Shown here: one piece after another, positions 1 to 12,270 of the stretch
Layout of the letters: the number at the start of each line of letters is the position of its first letter
How positions within the stretch are numbered: the stretch's first letter is position 1
NCBI GenBank assembly: GCA_973895155.1
Contig: OZ316892.1
Location: 27,962,001 to 28,026,000, forward strand
From: Marsupella aquatica
Lineage: Eukaryota; Marchantiophyta
Direction of reading: 5' to 3'
Length of the DNA stretch: 64,000 nt
The notes under the pieces: generated by a model
Database searches by the model: none
The model's input: only the letters and a program-made list of their open reading frames with translations
What the model was told of the DNA's origin: nothing
Position numbers and translations under genes: made by a program

Positions 1-3000
1 GTACGTTTGGTATGAGTGCTATTGGAGCCGATAAGGTTCTGTCAGGTTTGTGTGAGAGGGTACTTCTCACTTGTGAGGCATTGAAAGGTCATCTTTCAAT
101 GTTGAGCCTTGGAGAGAGAGGAGCTTGAGTGTGGCTATGGTGGCTGTGAGCTTCGCTTGTGTAACGTGGATTCCTTGAGTAGTGCAAGGTGCGTTGGCTT
201 GACATACGTGTGTGATCGGATCGGTGCGGGATCGATGGGGTATTGTTGACCGGGATCGTTGTGCCAATTGTATTGAGATTATTGTGGGTTTTGGACATGT
301 GTGGACATGAGTTCCACTTGTATTCCATTCTCTTGTGTTTGTGATGTGGCAGTGTGACTATGTTTGGATGTATGTGACAAGCGATGTATGTTGTGTAGCG
401 ATATGTATGCGCACGACAACCCAAAGACTGGCCAGGGAAACAGCCTTGGCGCGCAGAGGCCACCCAATGGGTCAGAGACGAAGGAGACTTGTCAATCTAA
501 TCTACAGGTCAAACCTCTACCTTGAACAACTAAAACAATTCATAGAGGCCTTGGTGTGGCTCGTTGTTGAATACTGCCCACCACACAAGGTGAAGACTCA
601 CCAGTCAATGTTGCTCCTTATTGGGCATTGTCCACACTGCAAGTTGAAGACTTGCCATTCAATGTTGCTCATTATATATCGCGCAGTGCCCATCCCTCAA
701 GGTGAAGACATGAGCATGGATGTCTTCACATTTCCAAATGTTACTTACAGTACACGGATCCACATAAGTTCAGAGTTTGCAATTTTCATTGCCAAAAGTG
801 AAGTTCTAAGTTCAAACTTCAAATTGACTAGGTTGTGCACGACTCTCATCCCAAAGTGGGGTTCACTTGACACTTGGAAAATTTGGAGGTCACTCACTTA
901 TCACCTATATGGAAACGGGAAGGCAAGGAACATCAAAGAGTGGGACACAAGGGGCTGTAATAAATGAGTTTTCCGCACACCTTGGACCTGAAGGTAAAAT
1001 TGGATTAAACCCTAAACCCTGAAGTCCAAGAATTGAGTGAAACGCCACTCATGGAATTGTCATCACCAGTCATCAAATTGTAGCCACAAGATGTGTACAG
1101 GTCCAGCCACTTGTAACTCCACCCTACTTCAAGCAGCTGTACAACATGAGTTTAGAAAGTAATTATAGGTGATGTAGTTGGGATTCCAATCAGGACATCA
1201 GCGGGGCGGGGGGGGGGGGGGGTTTCTCTCCTAGAAAGTACTCACCTGGTTGAAGGCTTTCTCACCTCATTGAGGTCTTGTTGAAGAGTGATGGCTGCTG
1301 AGTAGCTTCTAGGGCATGGGCAAGGGAGATGTCTTGCGAATCCTGTTCCCCCTCAATTGATGGCAATGGCACACTCCATAATGGATCTCAGTCATAACAT
1401 GCTGCAGAGCTAGGCTCAAGAATTTTGCTTATGTCTATGATGCTGGGTGAGGCCAGCCCAATCTTGGCACACCCTGAGGGCCCACATATATAACTTGTTG
1501 AAAGTTAACCATTCATGGTCAGTGTTTAGGGGTATTGCTTTAGGCTTACCTGAGGTTGGGACACAAAGTTTCACCCTGTGAGTTTATGTATAGTAATGCC
1601 CTGGTAACAGCACATTGAGGGCCATAACACCCTAACAATCAGGCTTTAGCTTCTCCTTAAAGCACCAAACACTACAGTGCAAAGAGAAAAATTACGAAAA
1701 GAATCAAGTACAACTCTATCGCCAGCCCACAACCAGACAATACCAACAACCCCAATTATGCACATGACAGCTCCCTTCAGATGTGCCACCTCAAATTGAT
1801 ATAGAGAGGGGCAGTGGCAGAGAGGAATTTGTTGAAGGGTTAAGGACGCACTTGCTGGAATTTATGCAAATGATGGGTGTCAAACTTTCTATGGGATACA
1901 GTGAAAGGACATGGAGTTTGTGGAGGGTCATTACAAATGATGGGTGTCAAACAGTACTTGCAAGGTTGGGAAAAAAGGTTGTCATTCTTTTCTCGAGAAT
2001 TCTGTGTACCACTTAACACAACTGCTAAAGTGCAAACTGCTCAATTTTATTAGAGGTGATGCAAAATTTTACACTGCCTGATGGTGTGTGGCTCACTCAA
2101 ACTCCTCAGTTAGAGAAGTAGGACTAGAGGCCACAGTGCTTATTCTTGCAAGCCATGGGCTCAGTCATCCTATTTCCTACAGCAGAAAGACCGTGGATAC
2201 TACCATAGTGACATTTATCAAATCTATAAATTCCCCTTTTTGGGTGAGGTATTGACCTACACTACGCTTCAATGTAAAGCAAGCGGTGATCAAATCTGTT
2301 CAAGTCCAAGAGGGAACAGTCCTGAAGACATTGGTGAACTTCGCTTGAGCCTTCTCTTACAGGTGCACCAAATGTCACCTTTTTAATTTAATGGGCCTCA
2401 TTGGTACCTTCCCTCCGTAGTTCTCCATAAATGTAGAGGCCATGAATGGCAACGACCTCCAATAATGAAACCTGCATGTGTTGCAATGAAAACATGCAAC
2501 CCAGTAAGGGCTTGGAAACTGGGTCCACGACACTTGCATCAAGACCCACTTGACCATGCAGCTCTAGCAGAAGAGACGATGACGATTTATTGTTGTAAAC
2601 TACAGGAGCAGCAATCCAAGTATAGCTCAGTTCGAATGCTACAGGAATCCTTTTTCAATGATTGAAAATTCGGAAGCCATGTTTCAGCAACAGAGAGTAA
2701 ACCTGAACCTTCGTCGTTCCAAGGAGTACTTGAATCCCAATGCAAGGAATGAAAAAATAGAGACCAGGAGGCACATGGTCGTTAAGCCCAGGTGCGTCAC
2801 TTCTCGGTCCCGTTTCTTCGACATACTTAGTACACAAAAGATAGTTCCTTCAAAGAACATTCGTACCTTGTAAAAGCACTTGCAAGCTTGCAATAATGAA
2901 TGAGCCGTAGGTGTCGTCTCGTGTTTGTACCAACTACCACAGAGGTACAACTCTCTACAGATCGTCTGCAGTACAACCCAAGCTGGTTTCGACAAGGAGC

Positions 3001-3020
3001 TGTGTGATCCCTTGAGCTTC
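1..3020. other. No recognisable gene; degenerate non-coding DNA
   Basis: I see no supported gene here. An open frame at 335-967 has no recognisable domain, no ATG near its start, and partly consists of an imperfect repeat of about 60 bases around 580-720 (the phrase GTGAAGAC..CA.TCAATGTTGCTC recurs). A run of about 15 G lies at 1208-1222. A short telomere-like stretch (AAACCCTAAACCCT) lies near 1007-1020. The right end (about 2650-3020) is downstream of the PPR gene and may hold its 3' UTR. Parts could be old transposon sequence, but I found no terminal repeats or transposase/reverse transcriptase motifs. Confidence 0.5.
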
Positions 3021-6000
3021 TCACACATGGGAGCTGGATGTGACCATTGCGTTGCCTGCCTGGGTCATCCACAAGGACCATCTTGCCGCCTCCCAGAGAT
3101 TTCCTGACTTTTCAAAAGCAGCCACCAGATTTTTGTAGGTGATGCGATCTGGCATGAGACCAACTTCTTGCATTTCCTTGAAAATACTCATAGCTTTGTC
3201 TGGCACCTCAGCCTGACCATAGGTCCCAATTAGAGTATTGTACGTCCATAAATCAGGTTTCAATCCCTCTTCCTCCATATGTTCCAAAACATTCTCTAGG
3301 TCCTCGATCAAGCCTTTCTTTCCATAAATATTGACCAGAATGTTATACGTGTAGATGTCACCAACACATCCGGCCTTCTGCATGCGCTCAAGAACATCGT
3401 CCATTTGGCTCAAAAGGCCCGCCTTCCCATAAGCATCAAGCATAGTATTGTAAGCCTCTACCCAGAAACCAAGGTTCAAACTCTGCATCTCCCATGCTTT
3501 CGCTTCCATCTTGGCGAAGTCTCGCTGCTTACCGTAAAAATTGATGAGGGTGCTGTAGGTGATCTTATCTACTTTTCCATGCTCTTTAGCGATATTGAAA
3601 ACTTCAAATGCTCTATTCAGCATCCCCGCCTTCCCATATATATCAATCATCACGTTAAAAGTTATGACGTTTGGAGAAAATCCAGCATCTAGCATAGCGT
3701 GAAATAGTCTGGAGGTCTCGTCAAGGGGCAACGGTCGTCCACAGCAGTTGATAATACAGTTCAGCATTCCCTCGTCGAGCTCAATGCCTGCATTCACGAT
3801 CTTCCAGTACATCTCTACTGCCTCCTGGGATTGCCCTGCTTTTTGGTACACCCTTAACATTCCATGATATGTGTATGAATCTGGGCAGACATCTGGTTGC
3901 TGCTCTACAGTTTGAAATATCCGTGCAGCATCTTGATGCGAGCCCACCCTCATATAAACATTTATCATCACATTATAAACAACTATGTCTAGTCTGACAC
4001 CAGAACTTCTTAGCCTGTGGTACAACCTCTCCGCCTCTTGAACCTTCTCCATCAATCCTAAGGCATTTATCATAGAGCACACAGTCGCAACGCTTGGAAT
4101 GATACCCAGAGCTTCGACCTCAGAAATTACATACTCTGTTTCTGCTAACTTGCCTTTATCCTTGCACAGTGAAATAAGCTCTCGGCACAAACCCTCCTTG
4201 GGAACGAGGTTTTCCTTACGCATCAAGCGAAATGTTTCCAGAGCTTCTTTAACCCTATGAGACTTCAGATAGGCATTAAGGAGTGGACCGTAGCTTGCAG
4301 AATCTGCAAACCAACCAGCATCCCTAAGGTGGCGCAATAGCGTGTCTAGTGTTTTCAGTAATTTACCGGCTCTTTCCATGGCTCTGAGACAGGCATCCAG
4401 AGTGTGGCCGTCCGGCTTGCATCCACTGTCCTTCATATCTTGAATTGTACGCAGAATTCCTGCTGCACTACGAGTTTTCCCGTAAAGCGTAATGAGGGTA
4501 TTATAATTCTGGACCGAGGGGCGAAATTTGAGCGCTTGCATCTCTGCCAATAGCTGTAAGGCATCCTTCAACTTTCCTGCTCTCCCGCAGGCCCCAATCA
4601 TAGACCTGTAGGTGCTTTCATCTGGGTTGCCTCCAATTTCTACCATTTCTCGCAAAGTCGCGTATGCCTTGTCGTACATACGAGCCTTGCCATAAAATAA
4701 GATCATGGAATTGAAAGCAACATCATCTGCTAAGATCCCAGATTCTTGCAAACCTCTGAAAACTTTCTCAGCATCTCGGATCTTCCCTTGCTGCCCATAT
4801 GCAGAAAGACGCGCTAGCCAATTAGCTTTATCTGAAACCACTCCATGGAAATCCATTTCCTCTATCATTTTTTCAGCTTCCTTATATCGCCCCGTCCGCG
4901 TGTACATGACGATCATTGCCGTGTACCCTGCAAGAGTTTGAACTCGCCTTCCCTGTGACACAGAAAAGCGTTTTGATCTCTGGTACCCTTTGCCTACAAA
5001 AACTTGTTGCTTTCGCTGTTCCTCCAGCTTCTCCTCTTCCTTGGCATCTTCCTATGCAATATCCATACATCCAGACACACCCAGGATTAAGTTGAGCCAT
5101 TCAGGAGCTCCTCACTCAGAAGCTGAGAATGGAGACCCAACATTAATCCATAACGACCAACAAAGTAGTGACGTAGGACAATCAGATTCGTTCAGATTCG
5201 ATGTGAGAAGATTCATGTGAATCATTCCCACAAACAGGCCTGACTAATTCAAAGCACTAAAAGCCGACCATGACTATCTTTAAACATTCACTGGTTCCGT
5301 AACATGCATAATCTTCACATTGGACTTCTTTTTGCAAGGTCATGACCCTCAAATCAACACAAAAAACAACTCTTGATCTTCACATCGCTTCCGTGGGAAC
5401 TGATTAGTGGTAATGCTAAAGACTTCAGTTAAATACCACAGGTGAAACTTCAGGGTCAAACGGGACAAGAAGCATACAAGCGTTACCATAAGCAATGCAT
5501 ACCTTTGAAGGCATTGGCTTGATATGTCGCCCTGTGTCCTCCGAGAATATGGTACTCTTGGCACGGCCAGCTCTGCCCTTCTGTTTGTTTGTTCGTTGAG
5601 CAAAACAGAGTAATTGAGGGTCCACCAACCTTCCTTCGGCATCAAATACGAACTCTTTTGGGACTTGCCGTTCCTGTCCCTCTCGCTGCTCGTCGTCTTT
5701 CTCCTCTTCCTAGACAAGATGCATACCATACATTCACAAGGAATCGTAAGTTTAAGTTAAGCTACAAAACGATCATTCTTTGTGGGAACATTTCACTATG
5801 AAGATGCAGAATTGCGTTCAAAGTTTTACTAGCCTCCGAACATATCATAAATAGGGAACATCTCTCTATGAAGATTCAAAATTGCGTTCAAAGTTTACTA
5901 GCCTCCGAACAAATCATTAATAACCCGTCAGCTTACTTTGTCGTCGTCCTCGTCGTCTTCTTGCTTCTCTTGATTTTGCGGTGGTGGAGGAGGAGGAGGC

Positions 6001-6559
6001 TGATGTTGCCGATCATTCCGAGGAGGCAGGTCCATAAGAATTGATCGTGGTATGATCACACGCTCAACCTGTAAGAAAAGAAAATTGGACGTTATTACTC
6101 CACCACAAAGACAAAGCAATGCAAACATGACTTCAGGCTCTGCAATTCCCCTGAATATTGTCTCATCCAAGGAAAAGCTATGAGTTTCTTGAGAGAAGAT
6201 CATAGAGCAGGACCGGACAAGTTTACAAGAGGAGACATTGGTAACTACCTTGCACCATTGTCATATCTAAACATCTTTAGAATTGGCGTGCAAGTAATAG
6301 TTCCAGAGCTTACAGCTTCCTTCGGATCATCGACACGAACCCTGCCACGTCCCTCCAAAGCAGCAAATGCCTTAGCCGCCCTCACAGCCATTAGCTCCGC
6401 ACGATGTCCCTTCCTCCCGGCCCTCGTAGTGATCTTCAGATACCTCAATGACCAGCTGTGTGGGACTTGGGAGCCACTGCTGCTCAAGCTCTGCTCCGAG
6501 CTGCGTGTCCCGCCCCGGATTACAGGAGAGCATGTATGCAGAGCTACTGCCGTCGCCAT
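3021..6559 (-). CDS. BFA2: Chloroplast PPR protein, BFA2/At4g30825-like
   Basis: P-class pentatricopeptide repeat protein of about 871 residues. Exons in transcript order: 6559-6314, 6068-5937, 5709-5503 and 5051-3021. All three introns are phase 0 with GT..AG ends. Exon 1 encodes a basic, Ser-rich leader that suits a chloroplast transit peptide. Exon 2 carries a polyproline run followed by an acidic stretch (QEDDEDDDK). Exon 3 encodes the segment reading [20 protein letters not shown]. The large last exon is almost wholly PPR repeats of about 35 residues (roughly 16-18), with recurrent YGKAG, YNTML and PDxxTY motifs. The ending [13 protein letters not shown] recalls the C-terminus of Arabidopsis At4g30825 (BFA2), which is known to protect the chloroplast atpF-atpA transcript for ATP synthase biogenesis. 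The PPR class is seen directly; orthology to BFA2 is from memory. The GTG at 4961 is internal to the exon and is not the start; the ATG at 6559 is the first in frame. Confidence 0.85.
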
Positions 6560-7159
6560 TGTTCGGAACTGGCTCCCACCTCATTCCCGAGCGAAGCGAA
6601 GGCTCTTCCGAACAAACGTGTTGTCGGCAAGGAGAAATCGCAGGAACAGGCAGAGATTATGCAGATCCTTCAAAATTCTTCCAATTGCCCGTTCGACCGC
6701 GACGACCACCGAAATCCCCGATTGCCCTACAGCCATTCAAGCGCACTCCAGGAGGAGCCATGAAAGCAGAATTCCCGTAGCAATTCAGATGTCAAATTGG
6801 AAGATCAGTGAATGCCCGAGCACAGATGGCGGTGGCAAAGCAGAGTTCTCTTTGCGGAGCTTGAGAAAATGCATCAAAATCGGACCCAAATAAATTGAGG
6901 GGTAGAGCACAGATTGCTGCGCGCAGCAGTGAGGAAATGCTGGAGCCCAGTTGCGACCGAATTGAACGAATCAAAAGGAGAGCTCTCCGAATGGTGAGAC
7001 ACAGAGTGAGAGGAGGAGGAGGAGGAGGAGAGGAGGAGCACAACGAGAGGTAATGCGACAGTGCAGAATCGCGTAAAAGGTGACACACTTTTCTCTGTCT
7101 CCCGATCTTCGTGGGGAGCGATCGCAGCCTCTCGTTACTTCTATCCACTGAGACTCCCG

Positions 7160-7995
7160 TAGGCTCAGCTGAAACGCTCAATGCGGTCTCTGTGGGACCC
7201 AGGCACCCGTCTCTCAAACCCGGATGGCCCCAATTTGTGAACCATTTAATCCTCATGGACCCATGACATCCTTTGCACCTCGCTTAGCTTAATAAACCAA
7301 AAATGAACCAAGTTCAAATAAACCAAAAAATGCTCTATTTTGCCCTCAGTGGTAGTGAAAGGGCTTTCTTGCATGTGCAAGAGTACTAACAAAAACGGCC
7401 CTTACCAACCCACATGTGTATGTAAAAAGTGAAATGCAAATCTGCACACAATCACCCAAGGCAAGAAGTGTGATGTGCCCACCTCAGTGACGTCGAAAAG
7501 ATTGCTTTGTTTTATATAACATGCAAAGGTAGGGACGGTAAGGGCGCAAATGTTGCGGCCCTTGCCCTTGAAACTCCTGAAGTTCTGTTGTGAGGACTGG
7601 CTGAAGGCAAGAAAGTCTCTTGCAGTACAAACCTGGCATGAGTTCACTTAGAGGGCCAATTTTTTGGAGACTGATGTGGTCTCTGTGGGACTGCAGGCAC
7701 CCCTTTCTCAAGCCAGGATGGCACCAGTTACCATACAATCCCCATAGACTGTGACACCCCTTAGAGTGGCTCAGCTCAAATGCTCAATGCATTCTTGGGA
7801 CCCAAGTACCCAAGTACCCAAATCTGAAGCCCAGAAGGCCCAAATTTGTGAACCATTCAATTCCAATGGACCCTGACATTACACTGGCTCAACTCAAATG
7901 CTCAATGTGGTCTCCGTAAGACCCAGGCACCCAAAGCTTGAACCCGGATGGCCCGAGTTTGTGAACCATACAATTTGGATTGACCGTGACATCCT
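7160..7995. repeat. Diverged ~120-bp repeat, about four copies
   Basis: A unit reading roughly CAGGCACCC..GAACCCGGATGGCCC.., then TTTGTGAACCAT.CAATT.., TGGAC..TGACAT and CTCAAATGCTCAATG recurs at about 7160-7275, 7675-7755, 7756-7875 and 7880-7995. The first copy lies upstream of the PPR gene start. The interval between copy 1 and copy 2 and the stretch to 8640 show no gene I can support. Confidence 0.7.
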
Positions 7996-8480
7996 TTACA
8001 CTGTCCATCTCTCCCACTCTTTATGTTACTTCTCCAAAGTTTTTGGATCTAAGCTAATAATTTGCAATGGAAAGCTATACTTTGCAGCCTATTGTCTGCC
8101 TGGCGGTGATTGCAGATAAAAAAAGCAGCAATATACAATACAGTGTACAATGTGGCAAGTGCACACAGGGTGAATGGATTATCTATACCACAATTAGTCT
8201 GATTGTAAACTTATATCATTTAGTGTCTATTGTCCAGAGTGAAACCTCGAGACAAGTGAAACCTCTAGACGGTGACTCGGGTGCAGGAAAGTTTTGGGGT
8301 GAGGCAACAGATCTAAAATCTGCCACCTTACAATGCTTAAAATTGCCGCAATGCCAATTCAAACAGAGGCAAAACAGATTTCAGGTTCATTTCAAGTGGG
8401 ATATAGTAGCCAGAAAAAGAGAGACAGCTTCAAGCTCTAAGTTGGAGGGGAAATTATTCCAAAATGCTTTTGAAATAAAG

Positions 8481-8522
8481 ATCTCTTAGGCCTTAATTAA
8501 TATGCCTAAAGGCCTAAGAGAT
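8481..8522. repeat. Hairpin-forming inverted repeat
   Basis: ATCTCTTAGGCCTTA (8481-8495) is the reverse complement of the right arm TAAAGGCCTAAGAGAT (8507-8522) apart from one extra base. That gives a stem of about 15 pairs with a loop of about 11 bases. It lies just before the minisatellite and far from any coding exon. Its function is unknown; it may be a remnant of a small palindromic element. Confidence 0.75.
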
Positions 8523-8639
8523 TTGTATTATTACTAATTTTAGTAAAATAGAGGAGAATCTTACTGAAGAGGTGATCCAAATCACTAACTGGCATTCTTC
8601 TCCAACAACATTGGGAAATACAAGGGAAAAATCACAAAG

Positions 8640-9715
8640 ATCATCAAGACAATTCACACTTCAGAGAGAAACCTTTCTTCTCCAAGAATGCACTGAAAAA
8701 TACAAAGGGAAAGAACACTAACTGAATTAAAACTATTCACACTTCAGAGGGTAACCTGTCTTCTCCAAGAATGCACTGAAAAATACAAAGGGAATTTGCA
8801 CTTCACAGAGAAACCCTTTTTTCTCCAAGAATGCACCTAAAAATACAAAGGGGAAAAAGCACTAAGATTAAGATAATTTACACTTCAGAGGGAAAATTTT
8901 CTTCTCCAAGAATGCACTGAAAAATTCAAAGTGAAAGATATTGAAGTGCATTAAGATAATTCTCACTTCACAGAGAAACCTTTCATCTCCAGGAATTCAC
9001 TGAAAAATTAAAAAACACAAAGGGAATTCACATTTTGGACAGAAACCTTTCTTTTCCAAGAACAAGCTGAAAATACAAAGGGAAAAATCACAAAACTAAG
9101 TGCTTTAAGATGATTTGCACTTCAGAGAGAAACCTTTAGTCCCCAACAATTCACTGAAAAATACAACAGGAATTCGCACTTCAGAGATAAACCTTTCAAA
9201 GAGAAACCTTGCTTCTCCAAGAATGCACTGAAATACAAAGGGAAAAACAAATACAAAAGGAATTTGCACTCTAGAGATAAACCTTTCAAAGCGAAACTTT
9301 TCTTCTCCAAAAATGCACTGAAATACAAAGGGAAGAATAAATACAAAAGGAATTCGCACTCCAGCGATAAACCTTTCTTCTCCAAGAATGCACTGAAATA
9401 CAAAGGGAAAAATAAATACTAAAGGAATTCGCACTTCAGAGACAAACCTCGCAAAGAGAAACCTTCGTCTCCAAGAATGCACTGAAATACAAAGGGAAGA
9501 ATAAATACAAAAGGAATCCGCATTTCAGAGATAATCGTTGCATAGAGAAACCTTTCTTCTCCAAGAATGCACTGAAATACAAAGGGAAGAATAAATACAA
9601 AAGGAATTCGCACTTCAGAGACAAACCTTTCAAAGAGAAACCTTTCTTCTCCAAGAATGCACTGAAATACAAAGGGAAAACTCACGAAAGGCATTAAGAT
9701 GTTTCGTACAGAGAG
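8640..9715. repeat. Minisatellite A, CTTCTCCAAGAATGCACTGAA type
   Basis: Tandem array of about a dozen units of roughly 80-95 bases. The core reads CACTTCAGAGAGAAACC, TTTCTTCTCCAAGAATGCACTG and then AAATACAAAGGGAAA. Units in the right half (9180-9680) are shorter and more alike than those on the left, which suggests recent expansion there. Long open frames on the minus strand through the array are caused by the repeat and are not genes. The array ends about 190 bases before the hydrolase start codon. The same family precedes the truncated hydrolase copy at 27765-28375, so array and gene 5' end were copied together. Confidence 0.9.
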
Positions 9716-9907
9716 AAACATTCATGAGTCAAACTCGATGCGAAATCTGCAAAACACTTCGATTTTATTTGACCCTTCTGTCAACTCATCACAGTAGCTG
9801 CAATGCTGCAATGGAGTAATGATTAATCGTCTATCGATTTGCTGTGTTGGGTCCTGTCAGCTACTCCGCTTGCTTGCTGGTCCACCGCACAAATATCGAG
9901 AGAGACT

Positions 9908-12270
9908 ATGGATTCCTCCGTTCTGGTGAGTCGTGCGATGCAGGTGACCACTCCCCGTCCATGGATTCGTCTTCCAGACCGTGGTGGTATAGTAGTCTCC
10001 CCACCGGTTTCGTCAATTTGTGTATTCAGCAGCAGCAGCTCGCCCGGACATCGTCGCCTCAGCGATGCTGCATTTCGAGGAGGAGTGTTTTCATCGGCCA
10101 GGGCTCTCTCTGGCAATTTTTATGACAGAGAGAACAAGACGCTGAAGAGCAGACAGTCGCGTGTGGCCGAATCTGCGGTGGTTGCTGTTGTTTCTGCCAA
10201 GGCGGCGGGAGGGGCTGTGGACGTTCTGGTCGAAAATGAGCCTCTGATGGAGTTGAGGGAAGGCCAAACTCAGTTTTTCCACCTGCTGCCTTCGGGTTTG
10301 AGAATGGAGGTCATCTGCCAGAAGTCATCGGTCAATGGAGACTCGAGCAGAGCTCCTCTGTTGTTTGTTCATGGAAGTTATCATGGGGCGTGGTGCTGGG
10401 CTTGTTTGTGGATGCCCTACTTTGCTGCTCGCGGTCATGACTGCTACGCCATCAGCCTCCTTGGCCAGGTTTCATTTGTGCTTTAGATTCTTGCCAAATT
10501 TAAGTCTAGAGAATGCCTGTTGTCGGTACGGGATGTCCCAGATGTCTCTGCGACTAAGTTGAGTGGTGTTTGCTTCAATGTGTGTAGATAAGAATCCATG
10601 ATGATGTAATTGAGGATGAGCCGATTGTTGTAAACGGCTTCTTGTAGGTATCCTACTGTTGAATGGTAGTGCTATTCCAAGATCTTCATGTAAATTGATC
10701 TTGGTGGAAAATGAGATCTAACCTGGAACTTTGTACATTTCATTTGTCACAGGGAGCAAGTGATCTGCCTTCAGGAAAAGTTTCTTTCTCCCTTCAGGTA
10801 TGGCACGGTGCTATCGGCTTTCGAAAACCTAAGCACAACGTCGGAGAGACTCCTGGGCAGACTCTATGGTGTTATTAGGCCGGTTCTCCGACCTCAGTTG
10901 CATTGAATGGCCGGGAGACCTGTGTGAAATGCTTTCTTACGATAAATGTCTCTGCCTCGTTCACTATCTGTGGGATTAGTTAGCAAGAAGTGTCTAATGA
11001 CGTCCAATTATCTGTTGCAGTAGTCACATGGAGAAGACCTGGCTCACTTTATCAACAACAACGTGAGTGCACCGCCTGTGCTGATCGGGCATTCGTTCGG
11101 AGGTCTCATTGTTCAATGGTTCTTCTCTCTTACAACCTTCGGACAGGAGGAACCATTTCCGAGCATTGCAGCTGCAGCTCTACTTTGTTCAACTCCTCCA
11201 ACTGGAAATGGGTACTTTGCTAAGCTTTGACTGTCTCCCTGGGTGGATAGTAGGCAGCTTGTATATACGCAGCCAACTAGATTGGCTTCCCAATTTTGCT
11301 TCACTTACTAGAACTGGGCCAATTGTGTTCAGGGAAATGGTGAAGCGCTTCATCAAGAGAGATTTATTTTCTTCCTTGCAGGTATTGCCCATTTAAATTC
11401 CAGTTTGCAGTGCATTTCACCAACTTGTAGTCAACTGGTGGAATTACGACGGTGATAGTTTAACAACCTGTCTAGACTGTTTAATTGTGACGTCTTTTGT
11501 ATCAGAAGTTTTTGGTCGGGATCTGCAGCAGGTGGAAGCGACTGACTTTCTTTGAATATCTCTGTTAAAAATGCAGATTACTCTAAGTTTGGCAGCGAAG
11601 ATGTTTGGGACCTCACTATCTATGTGTCGGAAATCGTTTTTCTCTCCAGAAATGCCCGAGGCAGATGTCCGAAAGTTAGTCGTCTCTCCCACCCTTTCTA
11701 ATGCTCAGAGTTTTCGAACTTCAATTGGTTGAAGCCTTGAATTCTTTGAAGAGGAAACGAAGCTTGTAGAATGACTGGCTCTGTTTGCTAAGTCATTTCG
11801 TGGATGAAAACGTTGTTTGCAGATACCAACAGGTGCTCAAGCGGAGTTCACGTTGTCCAATGATAGACTTGCAGAAGCTCAATGACTCTTTGCCCATACC
11901 AAAGCTTCCACCACAAGCACTTCCTGTGTGTGTCCTTGCTGCTGAGAACGACTTCATTGTGGTCAGTGCTTTACTCTTAACGTCTTGTCCTTGATAGTCT
12001 TACAGTCGGGATGAATTTTGGTTATCCCAGAAAGTCTTGTGGTTGTATTTCTGCTCGGGTGAGCAGAAGGTCTTGGAATACATCAGGCCGGTTAGGATAA
12101 CTCACCTCTTATTTGCTGTTCAGGATCGCGAAGGCTCACTAGAAACAGCAGAATGGTATGGGACCGAGCCCTTGGTCATCACTGGGATTGCACATGATAT
12201 TATGCTCGACTCTGCATGGGAGAAGGCTGCTGAAGCTTTGCAGTCTTGGCTGGATGGTCAAGGACTTTAG
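9908..12270 (+). CDS. Alpha/beta-hydrolase, probably plastid-targeted
   Basis: Seven exons give a 408-residue protein: 9908-10468, 10753-10797, 11024-11211, 11333-11381, 11577-11674, 11823-11961 and 12124-12270. Frames and splice phases agree throughout. The exon 3 acceptor must be the TAG of CAGTAG, because the upstream CAG would leave an in-frame stop. The first 100 or so residues are Ser/Arg-rich and look like a transit peptide. The fold is shown by the oxyanion region LLFVHGSYHGAWCW, the nucleophile elbow GHSFGG (Ser), the acid region LAAENDFIV (Asp) and the catalytic His in GIAHDIMLDSAWE. The domain size and the late helix-His motif match plant monoglyceride-lipase/lysophospholipase-like hydrolases; the substrate cannot be read from the sequence. 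The 5' end and its upstream minisatellite are duplicated at 27765-28984. The gene is convergent with UPF2. Confidence 0.88.

Noticed and set aside
335-967. 210-codon plus-strand frame
   Set aside because: No ATG near its start, no recognisable domain, contains an internal nucleotide repeat.
1006-1020. Possible chromosome end
   Set aside because: Only two telomere-like units, embedded in ordinary sequence.
8640-9715. Plus-strand resemblance to zinc-finger linkers (HFREKPF)
   Set aside because: No paired Cys/His ligands are present and the frame is broken by unit-length changes.
9105-9721. Long minus-strand open frames (FPFVFQCILGEE repeats)
   Set aside because: They run through minisatellite A and repeat with it; unit length and frame explain them.
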